From: Serratia rubidaea
GTDB taxonomy: Bacteria; Pseudomonadota; Gammaproteobacteria; Enterobacterales; Enterobacteriaceae
Length of the DNA: 64,000 nucleotides
Assembly (NCBI GenBank): GCA_901472405.1
Contig: LR590463.1
Span: forward strand, 2,356,001 to 2,420,000
Direction of reading: 5' to 3'
Position numbers and translations under genes: made by a program. The notes beneath the pieces are model-generated. The model was given only the letters and a program-made list of their open reading frames with translations, did no database searches and was not told the origin of the DNA. Positions 19,190-27,543 of the stretch are shown here, one piece after another; positions within the stretch are counted from its first letter, which is position 1, and every line of letters begins with the position of its first letter.

Positions 19190-20908
19190 GTGGCACCATC
19201 TTCAAAAAAGAACGTTAAAAATTACTCATCATTACGCTTTGGCTGGATCTGCGCCGGGATACTGCTGTGCTTTATCCTGCTGATGCTGCGCGTCGGTTAT
19301 CTGCAGCTGCTGGAGCACCAGCAGCTGACCAGCCAGGCGGATCAGCGCTCGGTGCGTACTCAGGTGGTGCCGACCAACCGCGGTATGATCAGCGATCGCC
19401 ATAACGAAGCGTTGGCGGTCAGCGTTTCTTCACGCGATATCGTGCTTGACCCGAAACATATTATCGACACCCATACCAATACCGGCGACGAACGCTGGCA
19501 GAGCATGGCCAATATCCTGAAGATGCCGCTGAGCGATATTCAGGCGCTGATCCAGCGCAACGCCCGCAAACGCTTCGTCTACCTGGCGCGCAAGGTAGAG
19601 GATGACAATGCGGAATATATCAAGAAGCTGCATCTGACCGGGGTCAGCAGCGAGCAGGACTTCAGCCGCTTTTATCCGATGGGGCAAGACGCCGCCGGGC
19701 TGATCGGCATTGTCGGCCAGAATAATCAGGGGCTGGAAGGCATCGAGCGCGGCTTTAACCACCTGCTGCAGGGCAAAAACGGCCTGCGGGTGTACCAGAA
19801 AGACGGCAACGGCGCGGTGATTAACGTATTGAAAAACGTCGATCCGGTGCCGCCGCCGAACATTACGCTGAGCATTGATAAATTTATTCAGTATGTGCTG
19901 TTTGCCCAGATCCGCGACGGGGTGATCGCCAACCAGGCGGACTCCGGCTGTGCGGTGCTGGTGAAGGTCAACACCGGCGAAGTGCTCGGCATGGCGAGCT
20001 ACCCGACCTTTAACCCGAATAACTACGCCAACGCGCCGTCGCAGAATATCCGCAATGTGTGCAGCAGCGACAGCTTCGAGCCGGGTTCCACCGTGAAACC
20101 GCTGGTGGTGATGGTCGGCCTCAACCGCCATCTGATCCAGCCCGATACCGTGCTGGACACCACGCCGTACCGGGTTAACGGCCACCTGATCCGCGACGTG
20201 GGGCACTGGTCGAAGCTGAGTATCACCGGCGTGCTGCAAAAATCCAGCGATATCGCGGTGTCGCATATTGCGCTGGCGATGCCGGCCACCATCCTGCCGG
20301 CGGTGTACCAGAACTTTGGCCTGGGGAAACCGACCGAGCTGGGCATCGGTAACGAAAGCAGCGGCTATCTGCCGTTGCACCGCACTCGCTGGGCGGATAT
20401 TGAGCGCGCGACCTTCTCGTTCGGCTACGGCCTGCGGGTGACGCCGCTGCAGATGGCGCGCGAGTACGCGGCGATCGGCGCGTTCGGCGTCTACCGGCCG
20501 CTGTCGATCACCAAGGTGACGCCGCCGGTGGTGGGCCAGCGTGTGATGCCGGCCTCGGTGGTGAAATCGGTGGTGCATATGATGGAAAGCGACGCCTTGC
20601 CGGGCGGCAGCGGCGTCAGCGCCGCGGTGCCGGGCTACCGTCTGGCGATTAAAACCGGCACCGCGGAGAAAATGGGCAGCAACGGCAAATACGACGGCGG
20701 CTATATCAACTACACCGCCGGCGTCGCGCCGGCCAGCGACCCGCAGGTGGCGCTGGTGGTGATGGTTAACAACCCGAAAGCCGGCAAACACTTCGGCGGT
20801 TCGGTGGCCGGCCCGGTGTTCGGTAAAATCATGGGCCAGGTGCTGGAGCATATGAATATCCTGCCGGACGCCCAGCCGCTGAACGTGGTATCCAGCATTA
20901 AAGGCTGA
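19190..20908 (+). CDS. ftsI: Penicillin-binding protein 3 (FtsI) family transpeptidase, probable paralogue
   Basis: A 572-residue class B PBP with one membrane helix (residues 17-38) and an uninterrupted frame. Catalytic motifs: STVK with serine 300, SSD at 352-354 where E. coli FtsI has SSN, and KTGTAEK from lysine 488. The remainder follows FtsI closely (WADIERATFSFGYGL, VHMMESDALPGG, YTAGVAPAS). The GTG start at 19190 has CAGGG upstream. It lacks the ftsL-murE neighbourhood of genuine ftsI and sits 102 bases after a PBP2 paralogue. The closest known situation is the Salmonella PBP3-SAL/PBP2-SAL pair, alternative division and elongation enzymes used at acidic pH. The family symbol is given for orientation only. 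Confidence 0.82.
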   Translation: MAPSSKKNVKNYSSLRFGWICAGILLCFILLMLRVGYLQLLEHQQLTSQADQRSVRTQVVPTNRGMISDRHNEALAVSVSSRDIVLDPKHIIDTHTNTGDERWQSMANILKMPLSDIQALIQRNARKRFVYLARKVEDDNAEYIKKLHLTGVSSEQDFSRFYPMGQDAAGLIGIVGQNNQGLEGIERGFNHLLQGKNGLRVYQKDGNGAVINVLKNVDPVPPPNITLSIDKFIQYVLFAQIRDGVIANQADSGCAVLVKVNTGEVLGMASYPTFNPNNYANAPSQNIRNVCSSDSFEPGSTVKPLVVMVGLNRHLIQPDTVLDTTPYRVNGHLIRDVGHWSKLSITGVLQKSSDIAVSHIALAMPATILPAVYQNFGLGKPTELGIGNESSGYLPLHRTRWADIERATFSFGYGLRVTPLQMAREYAAIGAFGVYRPLSITKVTPPVVGQRVMPASVVKSVVHMMESDALPGGSGVSAAVPGYRLAIKTGTAEKMGSNGKYDGGYINYTAGVAPASDPQVALVVMVNNPKAGKHFGGSVAGPVFGKIMGQVLEHMNILPDAQPLNVVSSIKG

Positions 20909-20954
20909 TCCCCGCGGCCTGCCGGGCAACGTACCGGCAGGCCGTCTCTTCCCG

Positions 20955-21888
20955 TTATGACTTCCGCCCGTGCGCATCATGCCGCGCTCCAGCTGTTTCC
21001 ACAGGTAGCTGACCGCGGGCGTCATACGCCGCCCGGCGCGGCAGATCAGCTGGCTGGGAAAGGCGCGGGCGATCGGATGATCGATCGGGATCGCCGTGAC
21101 GCGCCGCTCGTCGAGCGGATGCCGGGTGGCGTCGCTGGACATAAAGGCCACGCCCAGCCCGGCGGCGGCGATCGCCTGCGCGGCGGTAAACATATTGCAG
21201 CGGTAGGACGGGGCGAAGTGGATCTGTTCGGCCTGCGCCAGCGCGTGCAGATAGCGCTGTACGCCAAAGTGGTCGGGCATAAAAATCAGCCGCTGGGCCT
21301 GCAGCTCGCGCACCGTCACGCTGCGCTGTCCGGCCAAAGGATGGCTGACGCTGACCACGGCGGAAAAGGGCGCACCGCGAAACGAGCGCACCTTGAGCCG
21401 CGGATCAAAATCGTCAACGCCGGTGCACAGCCCCATATCCACCTGGCCTTCACGCACCATGGCGATAATCTCGGCGGTGGAGCCGCAGCGCACGTCCACC
21501 ACGATATCCGGATAGTGCTCGCTGAAATCGCGCAGCGCGCGGCCAGCAGCCGGTCGATAAACCCTTCGCCGACGCCGATGGCGATATGTCCGCGCTTTAA
21601 CTGACGGAACTCCTGCAGCTGCATCGTCAGCTCCTGCTGGCGCTGCAGACGTTCGCGGTAGAAATCCACCAGATGCAGGCCGATTTCCGTCAGCGTGACG
21701 CCGCGCCCCTGACGTTCCAGCAGCACCATATCCAGCTTGTGTTCCAACTGCGCCAGCTGGCGGCTGACGGCGGAGGCGTTAACGCCCAGTTTATCGGCGG
21801 CGGCGCGCACGCCGCCGTAGTTGGCCACTTCATACAGATAACGCAGCTGGCGCTCATCCACCTCGCTGACAAAGCTGTCCCCACGCAT
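20955..21888 (-). CDS. LysR-family transcriptional regulator
   Basis: About 310 residues after repair of an indel near 21540 and one near 20970 just before the stop. The N-terminal helix-turn-helix (LRYLYEVANYGGVRAAADKLGVNASAVSRQ) and the effector domain (GHIAIGVGEGFIDRLLAA..., DMGLCTGVDDFDPRL) are clear. It is divergent from the M20 amidohydrolase and transporter genes, so it probably regulates uptake and hydrolysis of an N-acylated compound. Without the 3' repair the frame would run far into antisense of the PBP3 gene, which is clearly artificial. Confidence 0.78.
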
Positions 21889-22006
21889 GATTGCCGCCTC
21901 GATTGTTGACTTAAAGGCAACACAATAGCACGCGTATGTTATGTGAGCAGTAAAAAACCGGTGCTAGACTCGATGGTTCCCTTTACTGATTGATGGGTGT
22001 AACCAA

Positions 22007-23188
22007 ATGAAAAGTAACGGTAATTATACGGAGTTGACGGATGTCGCGCCGCTGGAGGAGGAGCTGACCGCGCTGCGGCGCCACCTGCACCAGCATCCTG
22101 AACTGTCCAACGTTGAGCAGCAAACCGCCGCGCTGGTGGCGGACAAGCTGCGGCAGTGGGGCTATCAGGTCACCACCGGCATCGGCGGCTATGGCGTGGT
22201 GGGCACGCTGCAGGTCGGCGATGGCGGCAAGCGGCTGGCGCTGCGCGCCGATATGGACGCGCTGCCGATCGAGGAAAGCGGCGACCACGCCTACCGCAGC
22301 CGGCAGCCGGGCGTAATGCATGCCTGCGGCCATGACGGCCATACCGCCATGCTGCTGGGGGCGGCGCGCTATCTGGCGCAGAGCCGCAGCTTCTCCGGCA
22401 CCCTGCACCTGGTGTTTCAGCCGGCGGAAGAGGTGGGCAGCAACAGCGGGGCGCAGCGCATGATCGCCGACGGTCTGTTTGAACGCTTCCCGTGCGACGC
22501 CATTTTCGGCATGCATAACCATCCCGGCTATCCCGCCGGCACCATGATGTTCCGCAGCGGCCCTTTTATGGCGGCCTGCGATACCATCACCATCACGCTG
22601 CACGGTAAGGGCGGCCATGCGGCGCGGCCGCATCTGGCGGTCGATCCGCTGGTTGCCGCCAGCAGCCTGGTGATGGCGCTGCAGACGGTGGTGGCGCGCA
22701 ATATCGACCCGACCGAGGCGGCGGTGGTCACCATCGGCTCGCTGCATGCCGGCCACGCCGCCAACGTCATCCCGCAAAGCGCCACGATGGAGCTGAGCGT
22801 GCGTTCGTTTAATCCGCAGGTGCGCGAGCAGTTAAAACAGCGCATCAGCGAATTGGCGCAGCAGCATGCCGCCGGCTACGGCGCGCGCGCCGAGGTCGAC
22901 ATCCTGCCGGGTTACCCGGTGCTGATCAATCACCCACAGGAAACTGAATTCGCCCGTCAGGTAGCCACAGAGCTGCTGGGCGAACAGCAGGTGGTCGCGC
23001 CGTTTCCCGCGATCGCCGGCAGTGAGGATTTCGCCTACTACCTGCAGCAGCGTCCGGGCTGCTTTATGCGCCTCGGCAATGGCGACAGCGCCATGCTGCA
23101 CAACGCCGCCTACGACTTTAACGATGCCAACCTGACGGTCGGCGCCGCTTACTGGGCGCGGCTGACGGAACGTTTCCTCACGGCATAA
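22007..23188 (+). CDS. M20-family amidohydrolase (hippurate/N-acyl-amino-acid hydrolase type)
   Basis: A 393-residue cytosolic zinc amidohydrolase. Metal-binding motifs of the M20D subfamily are present: RADMDALPIEE, HACGHDGHTAMLLGAA, FQPAEEVGSNSGAQ with the catalytic Glu pair, MHNHPGYPAG, and GSEDFAYYLQQRPGCF at the C-terminus. Such enzymes remove acyl groups from amino acids (hippurate, N-acetyl-diaminopimelate and similar). It is followed 69 bases later by an MHS-type transporter and is divergent from a LysR gene, a catabolic-module arrangement. Confidence 0.86.
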   Translation: MKSNGNYTELTDVAPLEEELTALRRHLHQHPELSNVEQQTAALVADKLRQWGYQVTTGIGGYGVVGTLQVGDGGKRLALRADMDALPIEESGDHAYRSRQPGVMHACGHDGHTAMLLGAARYLAQSRSFSGTLHLVFQPAEEVGSNSGAQRMIADGLFERFPCDAIFGMHNHPGYPAGTMMFRSGPFMAACDTITITLHGKGGHAARPHLAVDPLVAASSLVMALQTVVARNIDPTEAAVVTIGSLHAGHAANVIPQSATMELSVRSFNPQVREQLKQRISELAQQHAAGYGARAEVDILPGYPVLINHPQETEFARQVATELLGEQQVVAPFPAIAGSEDFAYYLQQRPGCFMRLGNGDSAMLHNAAYDFNDANLTVGAAYWARLTERFLTA

Positions 23189-23257
23189 CCATAACAACGA
23201 TACGCCGCCTGGCGCGGCCTTAATGACAGACAGGGTTAACAGACAGGAGCAGGGTCT

Positions 23258-24514
23258 ATGCACACGGTTGAAACCTCGCAGCGGAAGATTATTGTCGCTG
23301 CCGTGTTCGGTAATCTTCTCGAGTTTTATGATTTTACCGTCTACAGCTATTTCGCCTTGGCGATCAGTAAACAGTTTTTCCCCAGCCACGATCCGGTCAT
23401 CTCCACCATGCTGGCGTTTTCCGCCTTTGCCATCGGCTTTGTCGCCCGGCCGCTCGGTGGGGTGGTGCTGGGTTACTATGCCGATAGAAAGGGACGCCGG
23501 GCGGCGCTGACGCTGACCATTATGCTGATGGCGCTGGGGGCGGCGATGATTGGCCTGGCGCCCAACTATGCCGCCATCGGCGTGGCCGCACCGGCGCTGA
23601 TCGTATTGGCGCGGCTGATTCAGGGCTTTGCCCAGGGCGGCGAATTCGGCGCCGCTACCGCCACGCTGTTGGAAACCGGCTCCGACGAGCGCCGCGGTTT
23701 TCGCGCCAGCTGGCAGCTCGCCAGCCAGGGAGCGGCAGCGCTGCTGGGGGCGGCGGTGGCCGCCGTTCTGACCTTCAGCCTGTCGGCGGAGGCGCTGGCG
23801 GAGTGGGGCTGGCGCATTCCGTTCCTGCTCGGCACGCTGATTGTGCCGGTGGGCATCTATCTGCGCCGGCATATCGTTGACGAGCCGCCGGCGGCCAAAC
23901 CGGCAGAGCGGCGGATGTTCGAGGCGCGCCACGTGCGCAACTGGCTGCTGACGGTTTTTTCAATCATGGGCATGTCGGTCTCCAGCTATATCATGATTTA
24001 CTACCTGCCGACCTACAGTATCCAGCAGTTGGGGCTGCCGGAGCGGCTGTCGATTATGGTGGCGCTGGCGACCAGCGTGATTTCGTTTGTGATGTGTCCG
24101 ATCTACGGCGCCTGGTCGGATAAACTGCGCAAGCGTAAACCGCTGGCGATGTTCGGCCGCCTGATGCTGCTGCTGTTGTTGTACCCGGCCTTCTGGGCCA
24201 TGACGCACTTTCCCACCTTGCCGGCGGTCATGTCGGTGATGATTGTGCTGATGCTGTTCTACACCATGGGCTCCGCGCCGGCCTACGCGCTGATGCCGGA
24301 AAGCTTCCCGCGCCATATCCGCGCCAGCTATATGGCCAGCGCCTACGCGGTGGCGGTATCGCTGTTCGGCGGCACCGCGCAGCTGATGGCCGCCTGGCTG
24401 CTGGACATTACCGGCAATAAAATGGCGCCGGCCTGGTATATGATGATCTGCGTATTAATTTCGCTGCTGGCGGTCGCCCGTTTTGAAGAAACCGGCGATA
24501 AGGCGCTGGAATAA
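23258..24514 (+). CDS. MHS-type major facilitator transporter
   Basis: A 418-residue inner-membrane carrier with about twelve membrane segments. The metabolite:H+ symporter subfamily is recognised by GNLLEFYDFTVYSYFALAI at the start, ARPLGGVVLGYYADRKGRRAAL (loop 2-3 motif) and IQGFAQGGEFGAATATLLE. Family members import carboxylates, citrate, shikimate or proline. The start is well supported by GGAG. Together with the preceding hydrolase it likely brings the acylated substrate into the cell. Confidence 0.85.
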   Translation: MHTVETSQRKIIVAAVFGNLLEFYDFTVYSYFALAISKQFFPSHDPVISTMLAFSAFAIGFVARPLGGVVLGYYADRKGRRAALTLTIMLMALGAAMIGLAPNYAAIGVAAPALIVLARLIQGFAQGGEFGAATATLLETGSDERRGFRASWQLASQGAAALLGAAVAAVLTFSLSAEALAEWGWRIPFLLGTLIVPVGIYLRRHIVDEPPAAKPAERRMFEARHVRNWLLTVFSIMGMSVSSYIMIYYLPTYSIQQLGLPERLSIMVALATSVISFVMCPIYGAWSDKLRKRKPLAMFGRLMLLLLLYPAFWAMTHFPTLPAVMSVMIVLMLFYTMGSAPAYALMPESFPRHIRASYMASAYAVAVSLFGGTAQLMAAWLLDITGNKMAPAWYMMICVLISLLAVARFEETGDKALE

Positions 24515-24626
24515 GCGACGCGTGGTGAACGTTAAAAAGAAAATAGACGGCGGCAGCGCTATGCTATTTTTCAGCGTCCGCGGTGAAAGGGAAATAAAGG
24601 TATTAATTAGCCGTGAAATAAATTAG

Positions 24627-24661
24627 CCGACGTTGCAGCCAGGGAGCGGCTGCAACGTCGG
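24627..24661 (-). terminator. Strong hairpin after osmB
   Basis: A perfect 14-bp stem (24627-24640 with 24648-24661) and 7-base loop, 13 bases downstream of the osmB stop. The minus-strand tail is AT-rich (CTAATTTATTTC) and not a pure T run, so termination may be bidirectional with the MFS gene. Confidence 0.65.
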
Positions 24662-24673
24662 AATTAACGGTGA

Positions 24674-24886
24674 TTAACGGCTGGTCTGGTGGCCGATGAT
24701 GCCGCCCAGTGCAGCGCCGCCCAGGGTTCCCAGGGTGCTGCCGTCGGTCAGCACCGCGCCGCCCAGAGCGCCGACGCCGGCGCCGACGGCGGTATTACGA
24801 TCGCGATTAGACATGTGACCACACGCAGTAACAGACAGCGTTGACAGAATCAAAACAGCTACGCCAGCGGTACGTTTAATGTTCAT
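24674..24886 (-). CDS. osmB: Osmotically inducible lipoprotein OsmB
   Basis: A 70-residue lipoprotein with signal peptide and lipobox SVTAC (cysteine 22). The mature part NRDRNTAVGAGVGALGGAVLTDG followed by STLGTLGGAALGGIIGHQ is nearly the E. coli OsmB sequence and forms a glycine-zipper. It is an outer-membrane lipoprotein induced by osmotic stress and stationary phase. The upstream 380 bases carry its promoter region but no confidently readable sigma-S boxes. Confidence 0.92.
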   Translation of the reverse strand: MNIKRTAGVAVLILSTLSVTACGHMSNRDRNTAVGAGVGALGGAVLTDGSTLGTLGGAALGGIIGHQTSR

Positions 24887-25175
24887 AGTATTTCCTGGTA
24901 AAAGTGAGGAATTAATAAACGATAACGTAAAGATTAATGCCTCGGTAAAAGTTGCAGTGAATGTATTCCGCCGTTCAAAAATAAAATAGGGAAATATTCT
25001 TAATTTTTTGTAGGGGGAACCTTATTTTCCTGTGCGGGAAATCGTCGCGTGCGCAGAGGCAGCCTGCAGCGCCGCGCGGCGGACGCGGACATGGCGGAGA
25101 AAAGCGCGATATTATCGGCGCAGGTGCGATTGTGTTACCAATGACACAAAAAGCTAAAAGCGTACGCCGCATGAA

Positions 25176-25204
25176 TTGACTTTTGGCGACCCGCTATTCA
25201 GTAT
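25176..25204 (+). promoter_or_regulatory. Promoter of the Rrf2-family regulator gene
   Basis: TTGACT and CAGTAT are separated by 17 bases. The operator-like inverted repeat begins 10 bases downstream of the -10 box and would overlap the transcription start. Confidence 0.5.
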
Positions 25205-25214
25205 GGGACTCTCG

Positions 25215-25230
25215 TGTCACAGATATGACA
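25215..25230. promoter_or_regulatory. Operator-like inverted repeat, copy 1
   Basis: TGTCACAGATATGACA has TGTCA/TGACA arms six bases apart. A second copy with 15 of 16 bases identical lies at 25842-25857, before the next gene. Confidence 0.6.
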
Positions 25231-25267
25231 TTCTTATCCGGTCATAAGAAATACAGCAGGTGCCAGC

Positions 25268-25741
25268 GTGTCTACCTCAACCCGTTTTGCCGTTGCTATT
25301 CACATACTTACCAATATTACGCTGTTCCGCGGCCAGGCGGTGCGTTCTGAGGATATTGCCCGCAGTGTGAATACCAACCCGACGGTGGTGCGCCGCATTC
25401 TCGGCGCGCTGGCGGAAGCGGGGCTGACGCATTCGCAAATGGGACAGGGGGGCGGGGCCTTGCTGGCCAGGCCGGCCGACGAGATTACGCTGCGCGATAT
25501 CTACCATGCGGTGGAAGAGCAGCCTTACTTCCCGCTGCACCGTTCCAAACCCAACGATGCCTGCTATATCGGCCACGCGATAGTTCCCGTGCTGGAAGAC
25601 GAGTTTGAGCGCATCAGCCGCCAGATGGACCATGCGCTGGCGAAAACCACGCTGGCCGATATCGTCGGCCGGGTAGAAGCCTGCGCCGGCTATCCTTTTA
25701 CCCCCTGCGAACCGGCATCGACGTCACACCTGCCCAATTAA
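25268..25741 (+). CDS. Rrf2-family transcriptional regulator
   Basis: A 157-residue Rrf2 winged-helix protein: STRFAVAIHILTNITLF, recognition helix region NTNPTVVRRILGALAEAGL, wing MGQGGGALLARPADEITLRDIY. It contains cysteines in NDACYIGH, EACAGY and TPCEP but not the spaced three-cysteine cluster of IscR/NsrR, so it resembles the YwnA/HypR type that senses oxidants or electrophiles through thiols. The start is GTG with AGCAGG upstream. Two copies of one inverted repeat, at its own promoter and before the downstream small gene, suggest autoregulation plus control of that gene. Confidence 0.82.
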   Translation: MSTSTRFAVAIHILTNITLFRGQAVRSEDIARSVNTNPTVVRRILGALAEAGLTHSQMGQGGGALLARPADEITLRDIYHAVEEQPYFPLHRSKPNDACYIGHAIVPVLEDEFERISRQMDHALAKTTLADIVGRVEACAGYPFTPCEPASTSHLPN

Positions 25742-25759
25742 TCAATCCGATGAATCATT

Positions 25760-25782
25760 GGCTCTTTAAAGAGCATTTTTTT
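25760..25782 (+). terminator. Terminator of the rrf2 gene
   Basis: GCTCT-TTAA-AGAGC stem-loop (25761-25774) followed by A and seven T. Confidence 0.65.
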
Positions 25783-25792
25783 GCATTGCTTT

Positions 25793-25815
25793 AATGTAAC
25801 TGTGTACGTTACATT
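25793..25815. promoter_or_regulatory. Perfect 8-bp-arm inverted repeat, unknown regulator
   Basis: AATGTAAC and GTTACATT flank a 7-base centre, giving a 23-base element between the rrf2 terminator and the second Rrf2-type operator. It is too long and perfect to be casual and probably binds a dimeric regulator; which one is unknown. Confidence 0.5.
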
Positions 25816-25841
25816 GATCCACGTCAAAGTGTGACCACTCT

Positions 25842-25857
25842 TGTCACAGATAGGACA
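25842..25857. promoter_or_regulatory. Operator-like inverted repeat, copy 2
   Basis: TGTCACAGATAGGACA, one base different from the copy at 25215-25230, 120 bases before the small membrane protein gene. Confidence 0.6.
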
Positions 25858-25976
25858 TCTTTATTCGATGAGGAAAAATCCCTGAGAGAACGCTCTCTTC
25901 GGGAGGGGATATTTTGCTCATTTTTCCGCTGACGGCCAGGTGCGCCGTTATTAATTGTATTGACCAGGAGACGACG

Positions 25977-26192
25977 ATGATTGAGATGTTAGAAAGCCTG
26001 GCGATGGTGGTGATTCTGGTGCCGGTGATGGTAGCGGTGCTGCTCGGGGCGATTTACGGCCTGGGCGAACTGTTTAACCTGATTTCCAACGCCGGCAAGA
26101 AGAAAGAAAAATCTGCGCCAGCCGCCGCCGTACAGGCGAAGCCGGCTACGGAAGCGCGCGTCAAACCCACGGCCGCCAACGCCGAAGCATAA
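25977..26192 (+). CDS. Small inner-membrane protein, probable Rrf2 target
   Basis: A 71-residue protein with one N-terminal membrane helix (LAMVVILVPVMVAVLLGAIYG, residues about 8-28), a basic KKKEK stop-transfer stretch and an Ala/Pro/Lys-rich cytoplasmic tail. The family is not recognised; the layout recalls small accessory subunits of membrane complexes. The ATG at 25977 has a good AGGAG site, so the longer upstream reading (25914) is not used. Its promoter region carries the second copy of the Rrf2-type operator and a 23-base palindrome, and a strong terminator follows. Confidence 0.7.
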   Translation: MIEMLESLAMVVILVPVMVAVLLGAIYGLGELFNLISNAGKKKEKSAPAAAVQAKPATEARVKPTAANAEA

Positions 26193-26211
26193 TCGCATTA
26201 TGCCAGCAAGC

Positions 26212-26246
26212 AGGGCCGAATCGGCAGACGATTCGGCCCTTTTTTT
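26212..26246 (+). terminator. Rho-independent terminator
   Basis: A 12-bp perfect stem (26212-26223 with 26229-26240), 5-base loop, then a run of T to 26246, just after the small membrane protein gene. Confidence 0.85.
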
Positions 26247-26269
26247 ATCGTAAACCGCCGCAGCGCGTT

Positions 26270-26286
26270 CTGCACACTGTGTGCAG
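26270..26286. promoter_or_regulatory. Perfect palindrome upstream of the RND operon
   Basis: CTGCACAC-T-GTGTGCAG, 17 bases, about 130 bases before the adaptor gene. Candidate operator of unknown regulator. Confidence 0.4.
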
Positions 26287-26377
26287 TATTTCGCTGCTGT
26301 TAACCACTTTTTCACTCTGCTTCTGTAACCTTTACCAAATCCTGACGGTTGCGCATCGGCGATCTCCTTATCATTGA

Positions 26378-26393
26378 GAATAAACGTTCATTC
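26378..26393. promoter_or_regulatory. TetR-type operator-like palindrome at the RND operon promoter
   Basis: GAATAAACGTTCATTC is symmetric at 14 of 16 positions around AACGTT and lies 22 bases before the adaptor start. It resembles operators of TetR-family pump repressors, but no such repressor gene adjoins the operon. Confidence 0.45.
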
Positions 26394-26414
26394 TTTATCT
26401 ATCGGTGATTTTCT

Positions 26415-27542
26415 ATGCGAGTAACACGTGTTGCGCTGTTCGGCCTGTCGCTGCTGCTAAGCGGCTGCGATCGGCCGTCGGACGCGCCGGCGGCGGGGCC
26501 GCTGGAAGTAGGCGTGCGGACGCTGCAGGCCCGGCCGGTGACGCTGAGCAGCGAGCTTTCCGGACGAGTGACCGCCGCGATGAGTTCTGAAGTGCGTCCG
26601 CAGGTTGACGGCATTATCAAACGGCGGCTGTTCACCGAGGGTGCGGAGGTGAAGGCGGGTCAGTTGCTGTATCAGATTGACCCGGCCAGCTATCAGGCCA
26701 GTTACGATCAGGCGCTGGCGCAGCTGCAGAATGCCCGGGCGACGGTAAAATCCAGCCGCCTTAAGGCACAGCGCTATGCGGCGCTGGTGAAAGAAAACGG
26801 CGTGTCTCAGCAGGACGCCGATGATGCGCAGGCGAGCTATCAACAGGCGCTGGCGTCGGTTGCGCAGTACCGCGCGGCGGTAGCCAGCGCCAAAGTCAAT
26901 CTGGATTACACCCAGGTGCGGGCGCCGATTGCCGGCCGTATCGGCATTTCCGCCGTCACTCCCGGTGCGCTGGTGACCGCCGGTCAGAGCGACGCGCTGG
27001 CCACTATCCGCGCGCTGGATCCGATCTATATCGACCTGACGCAGTCCAGCAGCCAGCTGCTGAAGCTGCGCAAACGCCTGGCGGGGGTCAAAACGTCGCA
27101 GACGGTGCCGGTGAAGGTTCAGCTGGAGGACGGCACGGCCTATGCCCAGCAGGGAAAACTGGCATTAACCGAAGTGGCGGTGGATGAGTCAACCGGCTCG
27201 GTCACCCTGCGGGCGGTGGTGCCCAACCCGCAGCACCAGCTGCTGCCGGGCATGTATGTGCGGGCGACGGTGGAAAACGGCGTCGATCCGCAGGCGATTC
27301 TGGCGCCGCAGCAGGGGATCGGCCGCGATGCCGACGGCAACGCCACCGCCTGGGTGGTAAACCGACAGAATCAGGTGGAACAGCGCCGGGTGGTTACCGA
27401 CCGGGTGATTGGCAGCAGTTGGCTGGTGACCTCCGGCCTGCAGGCGGGCGATCGGCTGATTGTCGAAGGCACCGATAAGGTGAAGGCGGGCAGCCGGGTC
27501 AGCGCCGTCGAAGTGGCGACCGCCAAGGATAAGGTGCAGTAA
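26415..27542 (+). CDS. RND efflux periplasmic adaptor (membrane fusion) lipoprotein
   Basis: A 375-residue MexA/AcrA-type adaptor with signal peptide and lipobox LLLSGC (cysteine 18). It follows the usual order: barrel-sandwich/lipoyl half (VDGIIKRRLFTEGAEVKAGQLLYQID), alpha hairpin (NARATVKSSRLKAQRYAALV...), second lipoyl half (VNLDYTQVRAPIAGRIG) and beta-barrel (LLPGMYVRATVENG). It bridges the inner-membrane pump and outer-membrane channel encoded directly downstream (1-base gap to the pump gene). No Shine-Dalgarno is obvious before the ATG, so translation may be weak. Confidence 0.88.
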   Translation: MRVTRVALFGLSLLLSGCDRPSDAPAAGPLEVGVRTLQARPVTLSSELSGRVTAAMSSEVRPQVDGIIKRRLFTEGAEVKAGQLLYQIDPASYQASYDQALAQLQNARATVKSSRLKAQRYAALVKENGVSQQDADDAQASYQQALASVAQYRAAVASAKVNLDYTQVRAPIAGRIGISAVTPGALVTAGQSDALATIRALDPIYIDLTQSSSQLLKLRKRLAGVKTSQTVPVKVQLEDGTAYAQQGKLALTEVAVDESTGSVTLRAVVPNPQHQLLPGMYVRATVENGVDPQAILAPQQGIGRDADGNATAWVVNRQNQVEQRRVVTDRVIGSSWLVTSGLQAGDRLIVEGTDKVKAGSRVSAVEVATAKDKVQ

Positions 27543-27543
27543 C

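Larger units (their letters stand above)
24887..25267. other. Divergent intergenic region osmB / rrf2
   Basis: No gene is seen in 381 bases. The right end holds the promoter (25176-25204) and operator (25215-25230) of the Rrf2 gene; a further TGACAC lies at 25142-25147. The left 130 bases are AT-rich and probably include the osmB promoter. Confidence 0.5.

Noticed and set aside
19430..21502. 690-residue minus-strand open frame over the PBP3 gene
   Set aside because: It is antisense to an intact PBP3; its N-terminal part is the LysR regulator read through its stop by an indel, and the rest has no recognisable protein features.
25914..25976. Longer N-terminus of the small membrane protein
   Set aside because: The AGGAG ribosome site points to 25977, and the extra 21 residues would precede the membrane helix without conserved character.
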